Notes: a model not told the origin generated them from the letters alone. Numbered from the stretch's first letter, positions 53,648 through 62,843 are shown. The stretch is 64,000 nucleotides of DNA from Lysobacteraceae bacterium PS02065 (GCA_029959555.1 JASCPI010000003.1:62001-126000); one strand, 5' to 3'. Translations and numbers: made by a program.

Positions 53648-53970
53648 GGCGTGTCCTCCGCAGCGGCGAGCGACGCATCACCTTCCGGCGCGTCGTCGGT
53701 TGGCGTGTCGAAACTCGCCGGAATCGGCGGCAGTTCTGCCAGCGTCCGGTATTCGTCCGGCCCAGTCTGGCCGGTGAAGAAGCGCCGCCGGAAGGCTTCG
53801 GCAGCGGCGCGACAGGTGTCTTCGCCTGCGGTTTGCCGGTCGGCTGCGCATTGGGCGCGCAGCGCCTTGAGCCGCACGGGATCGGCGGCCAAGGTGGCGG
53901 TCAGGTCTTCAGCCGGCTGCTGGCCGCATGCGGTCAGCAGCACGGCCAGCAGGACAGGAACGCATCGCAT
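53644..53970 (-). CDS. trbK: TrbK/EexN-like lipoprotein (possible entry exclusion)
   Basis: A 108-residue lipoprotein with signal peptide and lipobox LLTACGQ. The mature part has ADPVRLKALRAQCAADRQTAGEDTCRAAAEAFRRRFF, with two conserved cysteines. In IncP systems TrbK at this place, between trbJ and trbL, blocks uptake of a second copy of the element. It is related to the protein encoded at 61627-61902. The exclusion role is inferred from position and family. Confidence 0.8.
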   Translation of the reverse strand: MRCVPVLLAVLLTACGQQPAEDLTATLAADPVRLKALRAQCAADRQTAGEDTCRAAAEAFRRRFFTGQTGPDEYRTLAELPPIPASFDTPTDDAPEGDASLAAAEDTP

Positions 53971-53982
53971 GGCCGCCTCCCG

Positions 53983-54720
53983 TCAGTTGTTGTAGAAGTT
54001 GACGGACTGCGGTGTGTACGGCGTGCCGGTGCCCAGGAAGCGCCGCCGCACTTCGCGGGCGCGCTCGGTGGCCGCTGCCTGCCGCGCCAGCTCCAGCGAG
54101 GCCGCCCTGTCTTGTGTGATCTGGAGCTGCTGGGCCTGGATGGACTGCTTGGCCTGCAAGGCGAGAAGCTGGTTCGTTGCCTGCATCGCTTGCAGCGCAC
54201 CCGTGGCCGATTGGCTTTGGCTCACGAGGTCGGCCAGCGCGCTTTCGTCTTGCGTCAGGTTCTGCGACACCTGCGCCTGCATCCGCATCGCGGTGTGCAG
54301 GCCGTCGAGCGTGTTCTTCCAGCGTTCGCGTGCGTCCTGTGCCATGCGGTCGCCGCTGATGGTGGCGGCGTACTGCTCCGGGTACAGGCGCGAGAACGTG
54401 GCATCCATGCTCTGCACGTCGTAGGCCAGCCCTTGCGCCTCGGCAATCAGGCGTTCAGTCGTGGCGAGCGTCGAGCGCAGCCGGTTGACGATGTTGAAGT
54501 CGAGATTCGCCAGGTTGCGCGCCTGGTTCATCAACATCTGCGCTTCGTTCTGGAGCTGGTTGATCTGGTTGTTGATCTGCTCCAGCGTGCGGATGGCAGT
54601 CAGCGTGTTCTGCACCAAGTTGACGGGATCAACGAAAGTGAGCGCCGCCGCTGGCTGAGCGAGCATCAGCGAGCCGGCCAGCGCGGCGGCGAGCGAAACG
54701 GAAAGTACACGGGTCTTCAT
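53983..54720 (-). CDS. trbJ: Conjugal transfer protein TrbJ (VirB5-like)
   Basis: A 245-residue secreted protein with an N-terminal signal peptide ending near AAA, then LTFVDPVNLVQNTLTAIRTLEQINNQINQL, the TrbJ/VirB5 signature. The rest is mostly helical and glutamine-rich, ending TPYTPQSVNFYNN. It is a minor pilus component. Start ATG overlaps the trbE stop by 4 bp; the upstream open frame has no family character. Confidence 0.94.
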   Translation of the reverse strand: MKTRVLSVSLAAALAGSLMLAQPAAALTFVDPVNLVQNTLTAIRTLEQINNQINQLQNEAQMLMNQARNLANLDFNIVNRLRSTLATTERLIAEAQGLAYDVQSMDATFSRLYPEQYAATISGDRMAQDARERWKNTLDGLHTAMRMQAQVSQNLTQDESALADLVSQSQSATGALQAMQATNQLLALQAKQSIQAQQLQITQDRAASLELARQAAATERAREVRRRFLGTGTPYTPQSVNFYNN

Positions 54721-57167
54721 GGCGAAATCTCCAGGGGTTGAGTAGCGAGGAAAGAAGCCGCCGACGGCGAGGACGGCAGCAGGTCGGCGGCCCAATCGAG
54801 GCCGCGATGGCGTAGCCACGCACCGGCGAAGCCGGGAGCGCCGGCCTGCGTCAGCACTCGGTCAATGTCGCGTTGGTCTTGCGGTGTGGATGCGCCCGAG
54901 AAGGCGAGCGCGGCTGGCCCCAGGTCGAGGTCGAACAGACGATTGCCCAGGCGCGATTGGTAGTAGTAGTCGCGCTTGGGCTGCGCGGTGGCGACGATTT
55001 CGATTTGCCGACTGTTGAGGCCAAAGCCCTCGTAGACCGTGCGAATCTGCGGCTCGGTCGCCTGCGGGTTGGGCAAGAAAATCCGGCTCGCGCAGCTTTC
55101 GATGATCGCGGGCGCGATGGTCGAATCCTTGATGTCGGCAAGCGACTGCGTGGCGAAGATCACCGACACGTTTTTCTTGCGCAGAGTTTTCAACCATTGC
55201 CGGATGCGTGCCGCGAAGGACGGTTCATCAAGGAATAGCCAGGCTTCATCGAGAATCAGCAGCGTGGGAGCACCGTCGAAACGTGCATCGAAGCGGGCGA
55301 ACAAGTAGCGCAGCACCGCTTGCACGGCGGCGGGGCTGTGCATTAGCTCTTCCATCTCAAAGCCCTGCACGTCGCCGCTGCCGAGCCGGTCGCGGTCGGC
55401 ATCCAGTAGCTTGCCGTGCGCGCCGCCCAGCACATACGGCGACAATGCCTGCCGCAGCGCGTTCGATTGCAGCAGCACCGAAAGCCCGGTCATCGTGCGC
55501 TGCTCCACCGGCGCACCAGCGAGGCTGCCGAGCGCCGACCAAATGGCGGCTTTCTCGTCGGGGCCGACGGTCACGCCTTCATGCAGCAGGCGGCCTTCGA
55601 TCCACTCGGCGGCCCAGGTGCGATAGCCTTCGCTGTCGATACGGGCCAAGGGCTGAAAGGCAATGGCGCCGTCCGCGCCGAGGTCGTAGTGTTCGCCGCC
55701 CAGGCCCAGCACCGTCGCCCGCATGGATCGCCCCATGTCGAAGGCGAAGATGCGCGAGCCGCCATAGCGGCGGAACTGCAAGGCGAGCATCGCCAGCAGG
55801 ACAGATTTTCCCATGCCCGTCGGCCCCGCGACCAGCGTATGCCCCACGTCGCCGATGTGCGTCACCAGCCGGAACGGCGTCGCGCCATCCGTGCGCGTGA
55901 CGATCAGCGGCGGGCCGTCGAGATGGGCGTTTTTCTCCGGCCCAGCCCACACGGCGGACACCGGCATCATGTGCGCCAGATTCAGCGTCGAGACGATGGG
56001 CTGGCGCACGTTGGCATAGGCATTGCCTGGTATGGACGACAGCCACGCATCGACTGCATTTAAGGTTTCGGGGATGGTGACGAAGCCACGTCCTTGGATG
56101 ACACGTTCCACCATGCGCAGCTTTTCGTCGGCTACGGCAGGGTCGTCATCGAACACCGTCACCGTGGCGGTGAGGTAGCCGAAGGCGACTTGATCGCTGC
56201 CAAGCTCTTGCAAGGCGGCATCCGCGTCGGCCGCCTTGTTGCTGGCATCCGTGTCCACCAGCGGCGATTCCTGCTGGAAGATGGTTTCGCGCAGTAGCGC
56301 AATGACATTCTTCCGTTTCGCAAACCACTGGCGACGCAGGCGGCCCAGCTCCTTTTCCGCCTCGGCTTTATCGAGGCAGAGAAACCGGGTACTCCAGCGA
56401 TAGGCAAAGCCCAGGCGATTGAGGTCGTCCAGCAGGCCCGGCCAGGTCGAGGTCGGAAAGCCCCGCACCGACACCACGCGCAGATGCTGGTCACCCAGCA
56501 TGGGCGCAAGGCCGCCGACTAGGGCGGAATCGGCCAGCAGTGCGTCGAGGTGGAAAGGCACCTCGGGCACGGCCAGCCGGTAGCGCCGCGTGGACACCGT
56601 GGCGTGAAGATAAGTCAGCGTCGCGGCATCGTCCAACCAGACGATTTCTGGCATCACGCCATCGAGCAGGTCGAAAACCCGATCCGTTTCTGCCAGGAAG
56701 GCGTCAAGCCGACCGCGCCAGTCCACACCATCGCCCGGCGCGTGCTCGTAGAGCAGCTTGGCTGCACGAGCGCGGGATTCCTCCGGCGGCAGATAGGCTA
56801 GCGTCAGGTGATAGCTGCTTTCGTAGTGGTTCCCCGATTCCTCAAAGGCAGCGCGGCGTTCTTCGTCCACCAGCCAGGACAGCGGTTCGGGAAAGTCGGA
56901 ATGCGGATAGTCCGCGGCCGACTGGCGCTCGGCTTCCACGAACAGCGCCCAGCCCGAACCCAGCCGGCGCAACGCGTTGTTTAGCCGTGCCGTCGTGGCG
57001 ATCAATTCGCCCTGCGTGGCGCTGTCCAGATCAGGCCCGCGAAAGCGCGCCGTGCGCTGAAACGAGCCATCCTTGTTCAGCACCACGCCCGGCGCGATCA
57101 GCCCAGCCCAGGGAAGCCAGTCGGCCAGCAAGGCGGGCCGCTGGCGGTATTCGGCAAGGTTAAGCAT
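54717..57167 (-). CDS. trbE: Conjugal transfer ATPase TrbE (VirB4-like)
   Basis: An 816-residue ATPase of the T4SS. The N-terminal CagE/VirB domain starts LNLAEYRQRPALLADWLPWAGL. Walker A GPTGMGKS is near residue 446 and Walker B LLILDEAWLF near residue 635, both intact. GGEHYDLGADG and DIKDSTIAPAIIESC follow as in TrbE. It energises pilus assembly and transfer. ATG 57167 has GGAG 9 nt upstream. It lies 11 bp after trbD. Confidence 0.96.
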   Translation of the reverse strand: MLNLAEYRQRPALLADWLPWAGLIAPGVVLNKDGSFQRTARFRGPDLDSATQGELIATTARLNNALRRLGSGWALFVEAERQSAADYPHSDFPEPLSWLVDEERRAAFEESGNHYESSYHLTLAYLPPEESRARAAKLLYEHAPGDGVDWRGRLDAFLAETDRVFDLLDGVMPEIVWLDDAATLTYLHATVSTRRYRLAVPEVPFHLDALLADSALVGGLAPMLGDQHLRVVSVRGFPTSTWPGLLDDLNRLGFAYRWSTRFLCLDKAEAEKELGRLRRQWFAKRKNVIALLRETIFQQESPLVDTDASNKAADADAALQELGSDQVAFGYLTATVTVFDDDPAVADEKLRMVERVIQGRGFVTIPETLNAVDAWLSSIPGNAYANVRQPIVSTLNLAHMMPVSAVWAGPEKNAHLDGPPLIVTRTDGATPFRLVTHIGDVGHTLVAGPTGMGKSVLLAMLALQFRRYGGSRIFAFDMGRSMRATVLGLGGEHYDLGADGAIAFQPLARIDSEGYRTWAAEWIEGRLLHEGVTVGPDEKAAIWSALGSLAGAPVEQRTMTGLSVLLQSNALRQALSPYVLGGAHGKLLDADRDRLGSGDVQGFEMEELMHSPAAVQAVLRYLFARFDARFDGAPTLLILDEAWLFLDEPSFAARIRQWLKTLRKKNVSVIFATQSLADIKDSTIAPAIIESCASRIFLPNPQATEPQIRTVYEGFGLNSRQIEIVATAQPKRDYYYQSRLGNRLFDLDLGPAALAFSGASTPQDQRDIDRVLTQAGAPGFAGAWLRHRGLDWAADLLPSSPSAASFLATQPLEISP

Positions 57168-57178
57168 GGCGGCGTCTC

Positions 57179-57451
57179 CTACACGTCCAGCAGCGGCTTG
57201 TGCTTGATGTGCCGGGCGAAGACCTGCATGAACTGCGGATCGACCCTCGCGCCCCACACGGCCAGCGAGTGACCGACGATCCAGAGCACTACGCCAGGAA
57301 TCCAGAGTTGCAGGCCCAGCCCGACGGCAGCGGCTAGCGTGCCGTTGGCAATCGCCACCGTGCGCGGTGCGCCGCCCATCAAGAGCGGCTCGGTCAGCGA
57401 GCGATGTAGCGGCACCTCGAAGCCGGCCGCGAAGCTATCCGGGCCACTCAT
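57179..57451 (-). CDS. trbD: Conjugal transfer protein TrbD (VirB3-like)
   Basis: A 90-residue inner-membrane protein, VirB3/TrbD family. FEVPLHRSLTEPLLMGGAPR is the family N terminus, followed by two hydrophobic stretches (VAIANGTLAAAVGLGLQLW and VVLWIVGHSLAVWGA). It ends HIKHKPLLDV. Start overlaps the trbC stop by 4 bp. It helps TrbE at the inner membrane. Confidence 0.93.
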   Translation of the reverse strand: MSGPDSFAAGFEVPLHRSLTEPLLMGGAPRTVAIANGTLAAAVGLGLQLWIPGVVLWIVGHSLAVWGARVDPQFMQVFARHIKHKPLLDV

Positions 57452-57831
57452 ACGACAGCCCCGCCGGAGAAGCTGAAGAACGACAGGAAGAACGAGGACG
57501 CGGCGAACGCGATGCTCAAACCGAACACGATCTGGATCAGCTTGCGAAAGCCGCCCGACGTGTCGCCGAAGGCGAGCGCGAGGCCCGTGGCGATGATGAT
57601 GATGACCGCGACGATGCGTGCCACCGGCCCCTGAATCGACTCCAGAATGGATTGCAGCGGGCCTTCCCACGGCATCGAGGAGCCGGATGCCTTCGCCGTG
57701 CCCGCCGTCATCAGCATGACTGCGGCCAGCAGCAGGCCGTGGTGCGCGGGGCCGGCCAGCCGCCGCAGGCGTGCGATGGTTGAAACCGGATTTACGGAAT
57801 TACGGAAAGCGTGAACGTGCATCTGCGTCAT
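57448..57831 (-). CDS. trbC: Conjugal transfer pilin TrbC (VirB2-like)
   Basis: A 127-residue prepilin. A long signal segment (GLLLAAVMLMTAGTAKASG) is followed by MPWEGPLQSILESIQGPVAR and two hydrophobic helices (IVAVIIIIATGLALAFG and IVFGLSIAFAASSFFLSFF), as in TrbC/VirB2. The mature form makes the conjugative pilus. It overlaps trbB by 4 bp. Confidence 0.93.
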   Translation of the reverse strand: MTQMHVHAFRNSVNPVSTIARLRRLAGPAHHGLLLAAVMLMTAGTAKASGSSMPWEGPLQSILESIQGPVARIVAVIIIIATGLALAFGDTSGGFRKLIQIVFGLSIAFAASSFFLSFFSFSGGAVV

Positions 57832-58895
57832 GGCAGTTCTCCAGGTAGGTCAAGGGACGAGGAAGGCGCAGCGGCATCGGCTGCGAGAGGAACCGGCATC
57901 AGCTCGGGAAACGGTGTTTCCAGCGCGTCCGCCAGGCGATAGCCGGTGCCGTCGAAACCGACGACACGGGCGATGCTTTCGACGCGGCGCTTGCGGCCAC
58001 GCCCGGCGATGTGGATCACGACGTTGACCGCCTCGGCGATCAGCGCACGCGGTGGGTTCACCGCCACTTCAAGAATCAACTGTTCGAGGCGCAGCAGCGC
58101 GCCCAGCGCGGAACCGGCGTGGATGGTGGCGATGCCGCCGGGGTGGCCGGTGCCCCACACCTTAACCAAGTCCAGGGCTTCGCCGCCGCGTACCTCGCCG
58201 ACGATCACGCGGTCGGGGCGCAGGCGCATCGTGGCCCGCACCAGCTCGGTCATAGACACGACGCCAGCGCGGGTGCGCAGCGGCACATGGTCGCGGGCTG
58301 CGCATTGCAGCTCGATGGTGTCTTCGAGCACAAGCACGCGGTCGCCCGTGGCGGCGATCTCCGCAAGCAAGGCATTGGCGAGTGTGGTTTTGCCGCTGCT
58401 CGTCGCCCCGGCGATCAGGATGTTCTGGCGCTCACGCACGGCGCGGCGCAGGAACTCGGCCTGGCCTGTGGTCAAGATGCCGTCGGCCACATAGCGATCC
58501 AGCCCGATGATGCTCACGGCGCGCTTGCGCAGCGCGAAGGCTGGGCCGGGCGCTGCGGGCGGCAAGATGCCCTCGAACCGCTCGCCGGTTTCGGGCAGCT
58601 CGGCGGTCAGCAGCGGCCGCCCGCGATGCACCTCTGCGCCGACGTGCGCAGCCACCAGCCGGATGATGCGTTCGCCATCGTCTTGGGACAGCTCCACGCC
58701 CAGCGGCATGCGGCCCGATGACAACCGATCCACCCATAGGGTGCGGTCGGGGTTGAGCATGATTTCCACCACGTCGGGGTCGGCCAGCGCAGCGGCGATG
58801 ACTGGCCCCATTGCCGTGCGCAGCATCTGGATACGGCGATCCAGAGAGGTTGCGGCGGATGAGAGTTCGGGCGGGGTTTGCGGAATGGCGCTCAT
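57828..58895 (-). CDS. trbB: Conjugal transfer ATPase TrbB (VirB11-like)
   Basis: A 355-residue traffic ATPase that forms hexamers at the inner membrane. Walker A GATSSGKTT is near residue 160, followed by VLVLEDTIELQC (Asp box) and VGEVRGGEALDLVKVWGTGHPGG (Walker B and His box). All are intact. It overlaps the CopG-like gene stop by 4 bp and is the first of the trb genes proper. Confidence 0.96.
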   Translation of the reverse strand: MSAIPQTPPELSSAATSLDRRIQMLRTAMGPVIAAALADPDVVEIMLNPDRTLWVDRLSSGRMPLGVELSQDDGERIIRLVAAHVGAEVHRGRPLLTAELPETGERFEGILPPAAPGPAFALRKRAVSIIGLDRYVADGILTTGQAEFLRRAVRERQNILIAGATSSGKTTLANALLAEIAATGDRVLVLEDTIELQCAARDHVPLRTRAGVVSMTELVRATMRLRPDRVIVGEVRGGEALDLVKVWGTGHPGGIATIHAGSALGALLRLEQLILEVAVNPPRALIAEAVNVVIHIAGRGRKRRVESIARVVGFDGTGYRLADALETPFPELMPVPLAADAAAPSSSLDLPGELP

Positions 58896-59356
58896 GAGGC
58901 ACGCTCCTGCGCTTCAGCCAGTGCCTCCGCGTCATCCATTCGCGCCGGGTCTGGGTGCAGTTCTTCCACAACGTCGCGCACCAGGCTGCGGCCACGCAGC
59001 AGGTGGCGGCCGAGCCGCTCCACGAATTGCTCGAAACGCGCTTTGCCTTGGGCGCGAGCTGCGTCCTGATGGGCTTCGGGAATCGGGGTGCTGACGGTCA
59101 GGAAGTAGCGGATGAACAGCGCCAGTGTTTCGATCTGGATGTTCTGGTCGCGCTCCATGCGCTCGGCCTGCCGCGACAGGCGATCGAGCCGCTTGGCGAT
59201 GGCCGCCTCGCGCTGGTCGCCAGCATCGGGCGATAGCCACGACGCGAGCGCCGCCGCGACAATGGACGACTTGGACACGCCTTTCTTGGCGGCCAGTTCT
59301 TCGAGACGCTTGGCGTGCTCGGGCTGAATGAACAGATTGAGGCGGTATTGGCTCAT
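58892..59356 (-). CDS. CopG-like ribbon-helix-helix protein
   Basis: A 154-residue protein. The N-terminal 45 residues, with YRLNLFIQPEHAKRLEELA and KGVSKSSIVAAALASWL, form a ribbon-helix-helix DNA-binding domain. The rest is charged and helical (AIAKRLDRLSRQAERMERDQ). In Tn4371-like elements this gene lies between traG and trbB and may regulate the operon. It overlaps both neighbours by 4 bp. No target site was identified. Confidence 0.87.
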   Translation of the reverse strand: MSQYRLNLFIQPEHAKRLEELAAKKGVSKSSIVAAALASWLSPDAGDQREAAIAKRLDRLSRQAERMERDQNIQIETLALFIRYFLTVSTPIPEAHQDAARAQGKARFEQFVERLGRHLLRGRSLVRDVVEELHPDPARMDDAEALAEAQERAS

Positions 59357-61368
59357 AAGTCGATTCCGTCGTTGGGGTCGAGGGAAGCCAGCCGGGCCGT
59401 GCGCTGCATGGCCGGGTCGAGCTGGCCGGGAAGCGGCAGCGGCAGGTCGTCGTCGTCATCGAGCAGAGTCAGGTCATGGCCGGCGAGCAGCGGTTCGGGG
59501 CTGTATTCGCTGACTTCGGATAGCTCCGGCTGTCGGCGTGGGCCGCCGTCATCGGCGGTGCCTGTGCCATCGCCGGACAGGCCCGCAGCCCGGACCGTTG
59601 ACACGGCTGGGATCGATAGGCCGCTCCAGTCGTCGGGCCGGGCCGGTGGCGCGTCCGCGTATTGCCCGGCCGCGAGCACAGGCGGCGGTAAAACGCGGTT
59701 CTTGAAATTCGCGTCGGCGTAGTAGCGCAGCTTCTTGGCCTTGATCGGTGCCACGCTGGACACCATCACCACAGCTTCCTCAGTCGGAAGCTGCATCACT
59801 TCACCGGGCGTCAGTAGCGGGCGGGCCGTCTCCTGCCGCGACACCATGAGGTGCCCCAGCCACGGTGCCAATCTGTGCCCGGCATAGTTGCGCTGCGCGC
59901 GCAGTTCGGTAGCGGTGCCAAGCGTTTCGGAGATCCGTTTCGCAGTGCGTTCATCGTTGGTGGCGAACGTCACGCGGACATGGCAGTTATCCAGAATCGA
60001 ATGGTTCTGGCCGTAGGCTTTGTCGATCTGGTTGAGCGATTGGGCGATAAGAAAACTGCGGATTCCGTAGCCCGCCATGAAGGCAAGCGCCGTCTCGAAG
60101 AAGTCCAGGCGGCCCAGCGCCGGGAACTCATCGAGCATCAGCAGCAGCTTGTGGCGGCGTTCGATGCCGTCGCTGCCGTCGAGCGATTCGGTGAGCCGTC
60201 GGCCGATCTGGTTGAGGATCAGGCGAATGAGCGGTTTCGTCCGCGAAATATCCGAAGGTGGCACTACCAGATAAAGCGACACCGGATGCTCGGACGCGAT
60301 CAGGTCGGCGATACGCCAGTCGCAGCGCGAGGTGACTTCGGCCACCGTGGGGTCGCGGTAGAGGCCCAGGAACGACATGGCGGTGCTCAACACGCCGGAA
60401 CGCTCGTTGTCCGACTTGTTGAGCACTTCGCGCGCCGCCGAAGCGACGACTGGATGCGGGCCACCACCTTCCACGTTCACGAGGTGCTGTGTGGTCATCA
60501 TCCGGTGCAAGGTCAGCTCGAAGGGGCTGGCCGGATCGGAGAGGAAATTGGCGACGCCGCGCAGCGTCTTGTCCTCGCCCGCGTAGAGCACATGCAGGAT
60601 GGCCCCGACCAGCAGCGCGTGCGAAGTCTTCTCCCAATGGTTGCGCTTCTCAAGCGCGCCTTCTGGATCGACCAGAATGTCGGCTATGTTCTGTACGTCA
60701 CGCACTTCATGTGCGCCGCGCCGAACTTCTAGCAGCGGGTTGTAGGCCGCCGACTTCGCATCGGTCGGATTGAACAGCAGGCAGTGTGAGTAGCGTGAGC
60801 GCCAACCTGCGGTGATCTGCCAATTCTCGCCCTTGATGTCGTGGACTACGGCGGATGCAGGCCAAGAAAGCAGCGTCGGCACCACAAGGCCGACGCCTTT
60901 GCCTGAGCGCGTGGGCGCGAAAGTGAGGATGTGTTCCGGGCCTTCATGCCGAAGGTACTTGCCATCGTGCTGACCGAGGAACACGCCGATCGGCTGCGTA
61001 AGGCCGGCTTTGCGAATGTCCTCCGTACTTGCCCAGCGTGCCGAGCCATAGGTCGTGACTAGGCGTGATTGACGAGAGCGCCAGATCGACATGCAGACTG
61101 CGACCACCACCGCCAGCAAGCCACTGCCACCCGCTATGGCACCGCCCGTGTCGAAAACGCGTGGCGCGTAGGCATCGAAGAAGAACCACCACTCAAACAG
61201 CTTCCACGGGAGGTAGATCGGTGTGCCGAGGAAATCAAACCAGGGGGAGCCAAGGCGTACCTGATAGCCAAGGGCTGCTGCCGTCCATTGTGTGGCGCCC
61301 CACACACCCGCGATCACGATGCCGAATACCACGGCTATCTGACCGAACAGCACATTCGTACCTTGCAT
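59353..61368 (-). CDS. traG: Type IV coupling protein TraG (VirD4-like)
   Basis: A 671-residue coupling ATPase that brings the relaxase-DNA complex to the channel. Two N-terminal membrane helices (IAVVFGIVIAGVWGATQW and GSGLLAVVVAVCMSIW) precede YGSARWASTEDI. Walker A APTRSGKGVG is near residue 149 and Walker B LLLMLDEFPALG near residue 407. IAQSLNQIDKAYG and FATNDERTAKRISETLG follow. The acidic tail ends LDPNDGIDL. GGAGG lies 7 nt before the ATG. It is first in the transfer operon seen here. Confidence 0.95.
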   Translation of the reverse strand: MQGTNVLFGQIAVVFGIVIAGVWGATQWTAAALGYQVRLGSPWFDFLGTPIYLPWKLFEWWFFFDAYAPRVFDTGGAIAGGSGLLAVVVAVCMSIWRSRQSRLVTTYGSARWASTEDIRKAGLTQPIGVFLGQHDGKYLRHEGPEHILTFAPTRSGKGVGLVVPTLLSWPASAVVHDIKGENWQITAGWRSRYSHCLLFNPTDAKSAAYNPLLEVRRGAHEVRDVQNIADILVDPEGALEKRNHWEKTSHALLVGAILHVLYAGEDKTLRGVANFLSDPASPFELTLHRMMTTQHLVNVEGGGPHPVVASAAREVLNKSDNERSGVLSTAMSFLGLYRDPTVAEVTSRCDWRIADLIASEHPVSLYLVVPPSDISRTKPLIRLILNQIGRRLTESLDGSDGIERRHKLLLMLDEFPALGRLDFFETALAFMAGYGIRSFLIAQSLNQIDKAYGQNHSILDNCHVRVTFATNDERTAKRISETLGTATELRAQRNYAGHRLAPWLGHLMVSRQETARPLLTPGEVMQLPTEEAVVMVSSVAPIKAKKLRYYADANFKNRVLPPPVLAAGQYADAPPARPDDWSGLSIPAVSTVRAAGLSGDGTGTADDGGPRRQPELSEVSEYSPEPLLAGHDLTLLDDDDDLPLPLPGQLDPAMQRTARLASLDPNDGIDL

Positions 61369-61589
61369 AGCCCCGCCTCCAATCTCTCCTACGCTGATTC
61401 CCTTGGGAAACGCGGCTTAGAAATGTGCCGCAGGCGTCAGGATCGGTGCTGGCTTAGTGCCGGTCAAAGACCGTTTGGGGCAGAAAGGTCGATAAGAAAG
61501 AATGAATTCGCGCTGTGTCTAGCCAGGGAGTGACTCCGTAAGCGCCGGCGAATATCAGCGTGCCGAACAGAAGATTCAGGCAGACTAGC
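61369..61589. other. Non-coding gap between traG and the EexN-like gene
   Basis: About 220 bp with no supported gene, presumably the promoter region of the traG-trb operon (read on the minus strand). It contains a short perfect stem, CGGTC-AAA-GACCG, near 61463, and a TTGACC box on the minus strand without a good -10 at proper spacing. Confidence 0.4.
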
Positions 61590-61621
61590 GAATTGCTGAA
61601 TTGCTGAATTGCTGAATTGCT
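61590..61621. repeat. Four perfect 8-bp tandem repeats (GAATTGCT)
   Basis: GAATTGCT is repeated four times without a change, followed by a partial unit GAATT, directly next to the stop codon of the EexN-like gene (61627). Such short repeats change copy number by slippage. Here it lies between the lipoprotein gene and traG. Confidence 0.95.
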
Positions 61622-61626
61622 GAATT

Positions 61627-61902
61627 TCAGAATTTGGGGGATTCTTTGGGCGGTGTGTATGGCGTTTTTCCGTCACCGTAGAACCGCTTACGTGTTGCCT
61701 CCGCTACCCGGTTGCAAAGCAGTTCGCCCAAAGTAGGCCGATCCGTCTTGCATTGCTGGCGCAACTTCTTGAGCTGTTCCGGGTCTGCCACCAGCTCTTC
61801 TACTGTCGGGGTTTTCTTTTCTGCACTAGTGGCTTTGTGCGGTTTATCAGATTGACCGCATGCGACTAGCATTGCAGCGACGAGCGTGATGGCGAGTCTC
61901 AT
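61627..61902 (-). CDS. EexN/TrbK-family lipoprotein (second copy)
   Basis: A 91-residue lipoprotein with lipobox LVACGQ. The mature part ADPEQLKKLRQQCKTDRPTLGELLCNRVAEATRKRFYG parallels the TrbK-like protein at 53644-53970 (DP-x-x-LK-x-LR-x-QC pattern and second cysteine). The tail TPYTPPKESP resembles the end of TrbJ-linked proteins. It overlaps the LysR stop by ATGA. It may add entry exclusion or surface function; base composition is lower in G+C than the trb genes. Confidence 0.78.
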   Translation of the reverse strand: MRLAITLVAAMLVACGQSDKPHKATSAEKKTPTVEELVADPEQLKKLRQQCKTDRPTLGELLCNRVAEATRKRFYGDGKTPYTPPKESPKF

Positions 61903-62843
61903 GGCATCAATTCCTCCGGAAGATCGGGATTTCGGCTTTTTGTTGACCTGAGAAACTCTGGCAATTCGATGGCCTGTACTCGCTGAATGAAGCGCGCAAG
62001 CTCGTCAAACGGATCGCCTTCAAGTCTGAGTAGATAGGTCGTCAAAGGTGGTACGCGTGTCGAAAGCGGCCTCGCCACGACTCCTGGCTCTCGGGAGGCT
62101 GCAATGTGTGCAGCCCCTGTAAGTCCGAGTGCAAAACCGGCAGATACCAACGCCATCATCAGGTCGAAAGTGGTAACCCGCTCGGCAACTAGAGGCTGCA
62201 TTTCAGCCCGGCTAAGTACTCGCTCAATGTGCTTGGCGTGGCCCTCGCACACTTGAGGATCAGATAGCACTAGCGGGTAGCGCAGCAGTTCATCCAATGG
62301 AATTCGCTTAAGAGCCAGCAACGGATGCCGAGCTGGCAGCGCCACCATAAGCGTGTCAGTCCACGCGGGAAGTGCGACGATTCCATCACCTACGTCGTCG
62401 GACTGTGCAAAGCCGACGTCATACAGGTCGTCGTGCAATCCTTTGATTTGTTGGGATAGTGGCACCTCAAAAAAGCGAATCTCAACCTCGGGCTCCTCCT
62501 CGCGACACAACGCCAATAGGGCTGGTAAGCACAGTAGTGTTGCGCCGTCTGACAAGGCGACGCGGAGTTGTCCATGAAAGCCATTTTTTGCTGCCTTCAC
62601 GCAGTCCCGCGCCTGTTGCAAGGATGCGAACACCCGAGGTGCGTGCTCCATGAGCATCAACCCAGCTCGTGTCAAACGCGTGCTTCTCGTGTTCCGAATA
62701 AAGAGCTGTGCTCCTAACTCCTCTTCGAGTTCTTTGATCGTGCGAGACAGTGGGGACTGCTCAATATGCAGTTTCGCAGCGGCGCGAGCGAAGTGAAGTT
62801 CCTCGGCGAGCGCCATAAAACAACGTAGATGTCGAATTTCCAT
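61899..62843 (-). CDS. LysR family transcriptional regulator
   Basis: A 314-residue LysR regulator. The HTH spans MEIRHLRCFMALAEELHFARAAAKLHIEQSPLSRTIKELE, seen as HFARAAAKLHIEQSPLSRTI. The substrate domain follows, with LPALLALCREEEPEVEIRFFEV and FDLMMALVSAGFALGLTG. Its inducer is unknown. It is upstream of, and coupled (ATGA) to, the EexN-like gene, and on the same strand as the efflux channel gene 74 bp upstream, so it is not divergent from an obvious target. TAGGGGAC precedes the ATG. Its G+C content is lower than that of the chromosome. Confidence 0.92.
   Translation of the reverse strand: MEIRHLRCFMALAEELHFARAAAKLHIEQSPLSRTIKELEEELGAQLFIRNTRSTRLTRAGLMLMEHAPRVFASLQQARDCVKAAKNGFHGQLRVALSDGATLLCLPALLALCREEEPEVEIRFFEVPLSQQIKGLHDDLYDVGFAQSDDVGDGIVALPAWTDTLMVALPARHPLLALKRIPLDELLRYPLVLSDPQVCEGHAKHIERVLSRAEMQPLVAERVTTFDLMMALVSAGFALGLTGAAHIAASREPGVVARPLSTRVPPLTTYLLRLEGDPFDELARFIQRVQAIELPEFLRSTKSRNPDLPEELMP

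Noticed and set aside
61590..61621. Possible CRISPR-like array
   Set aside because: The units are 8 bp with no spacers; it is a simple tandem repeat.
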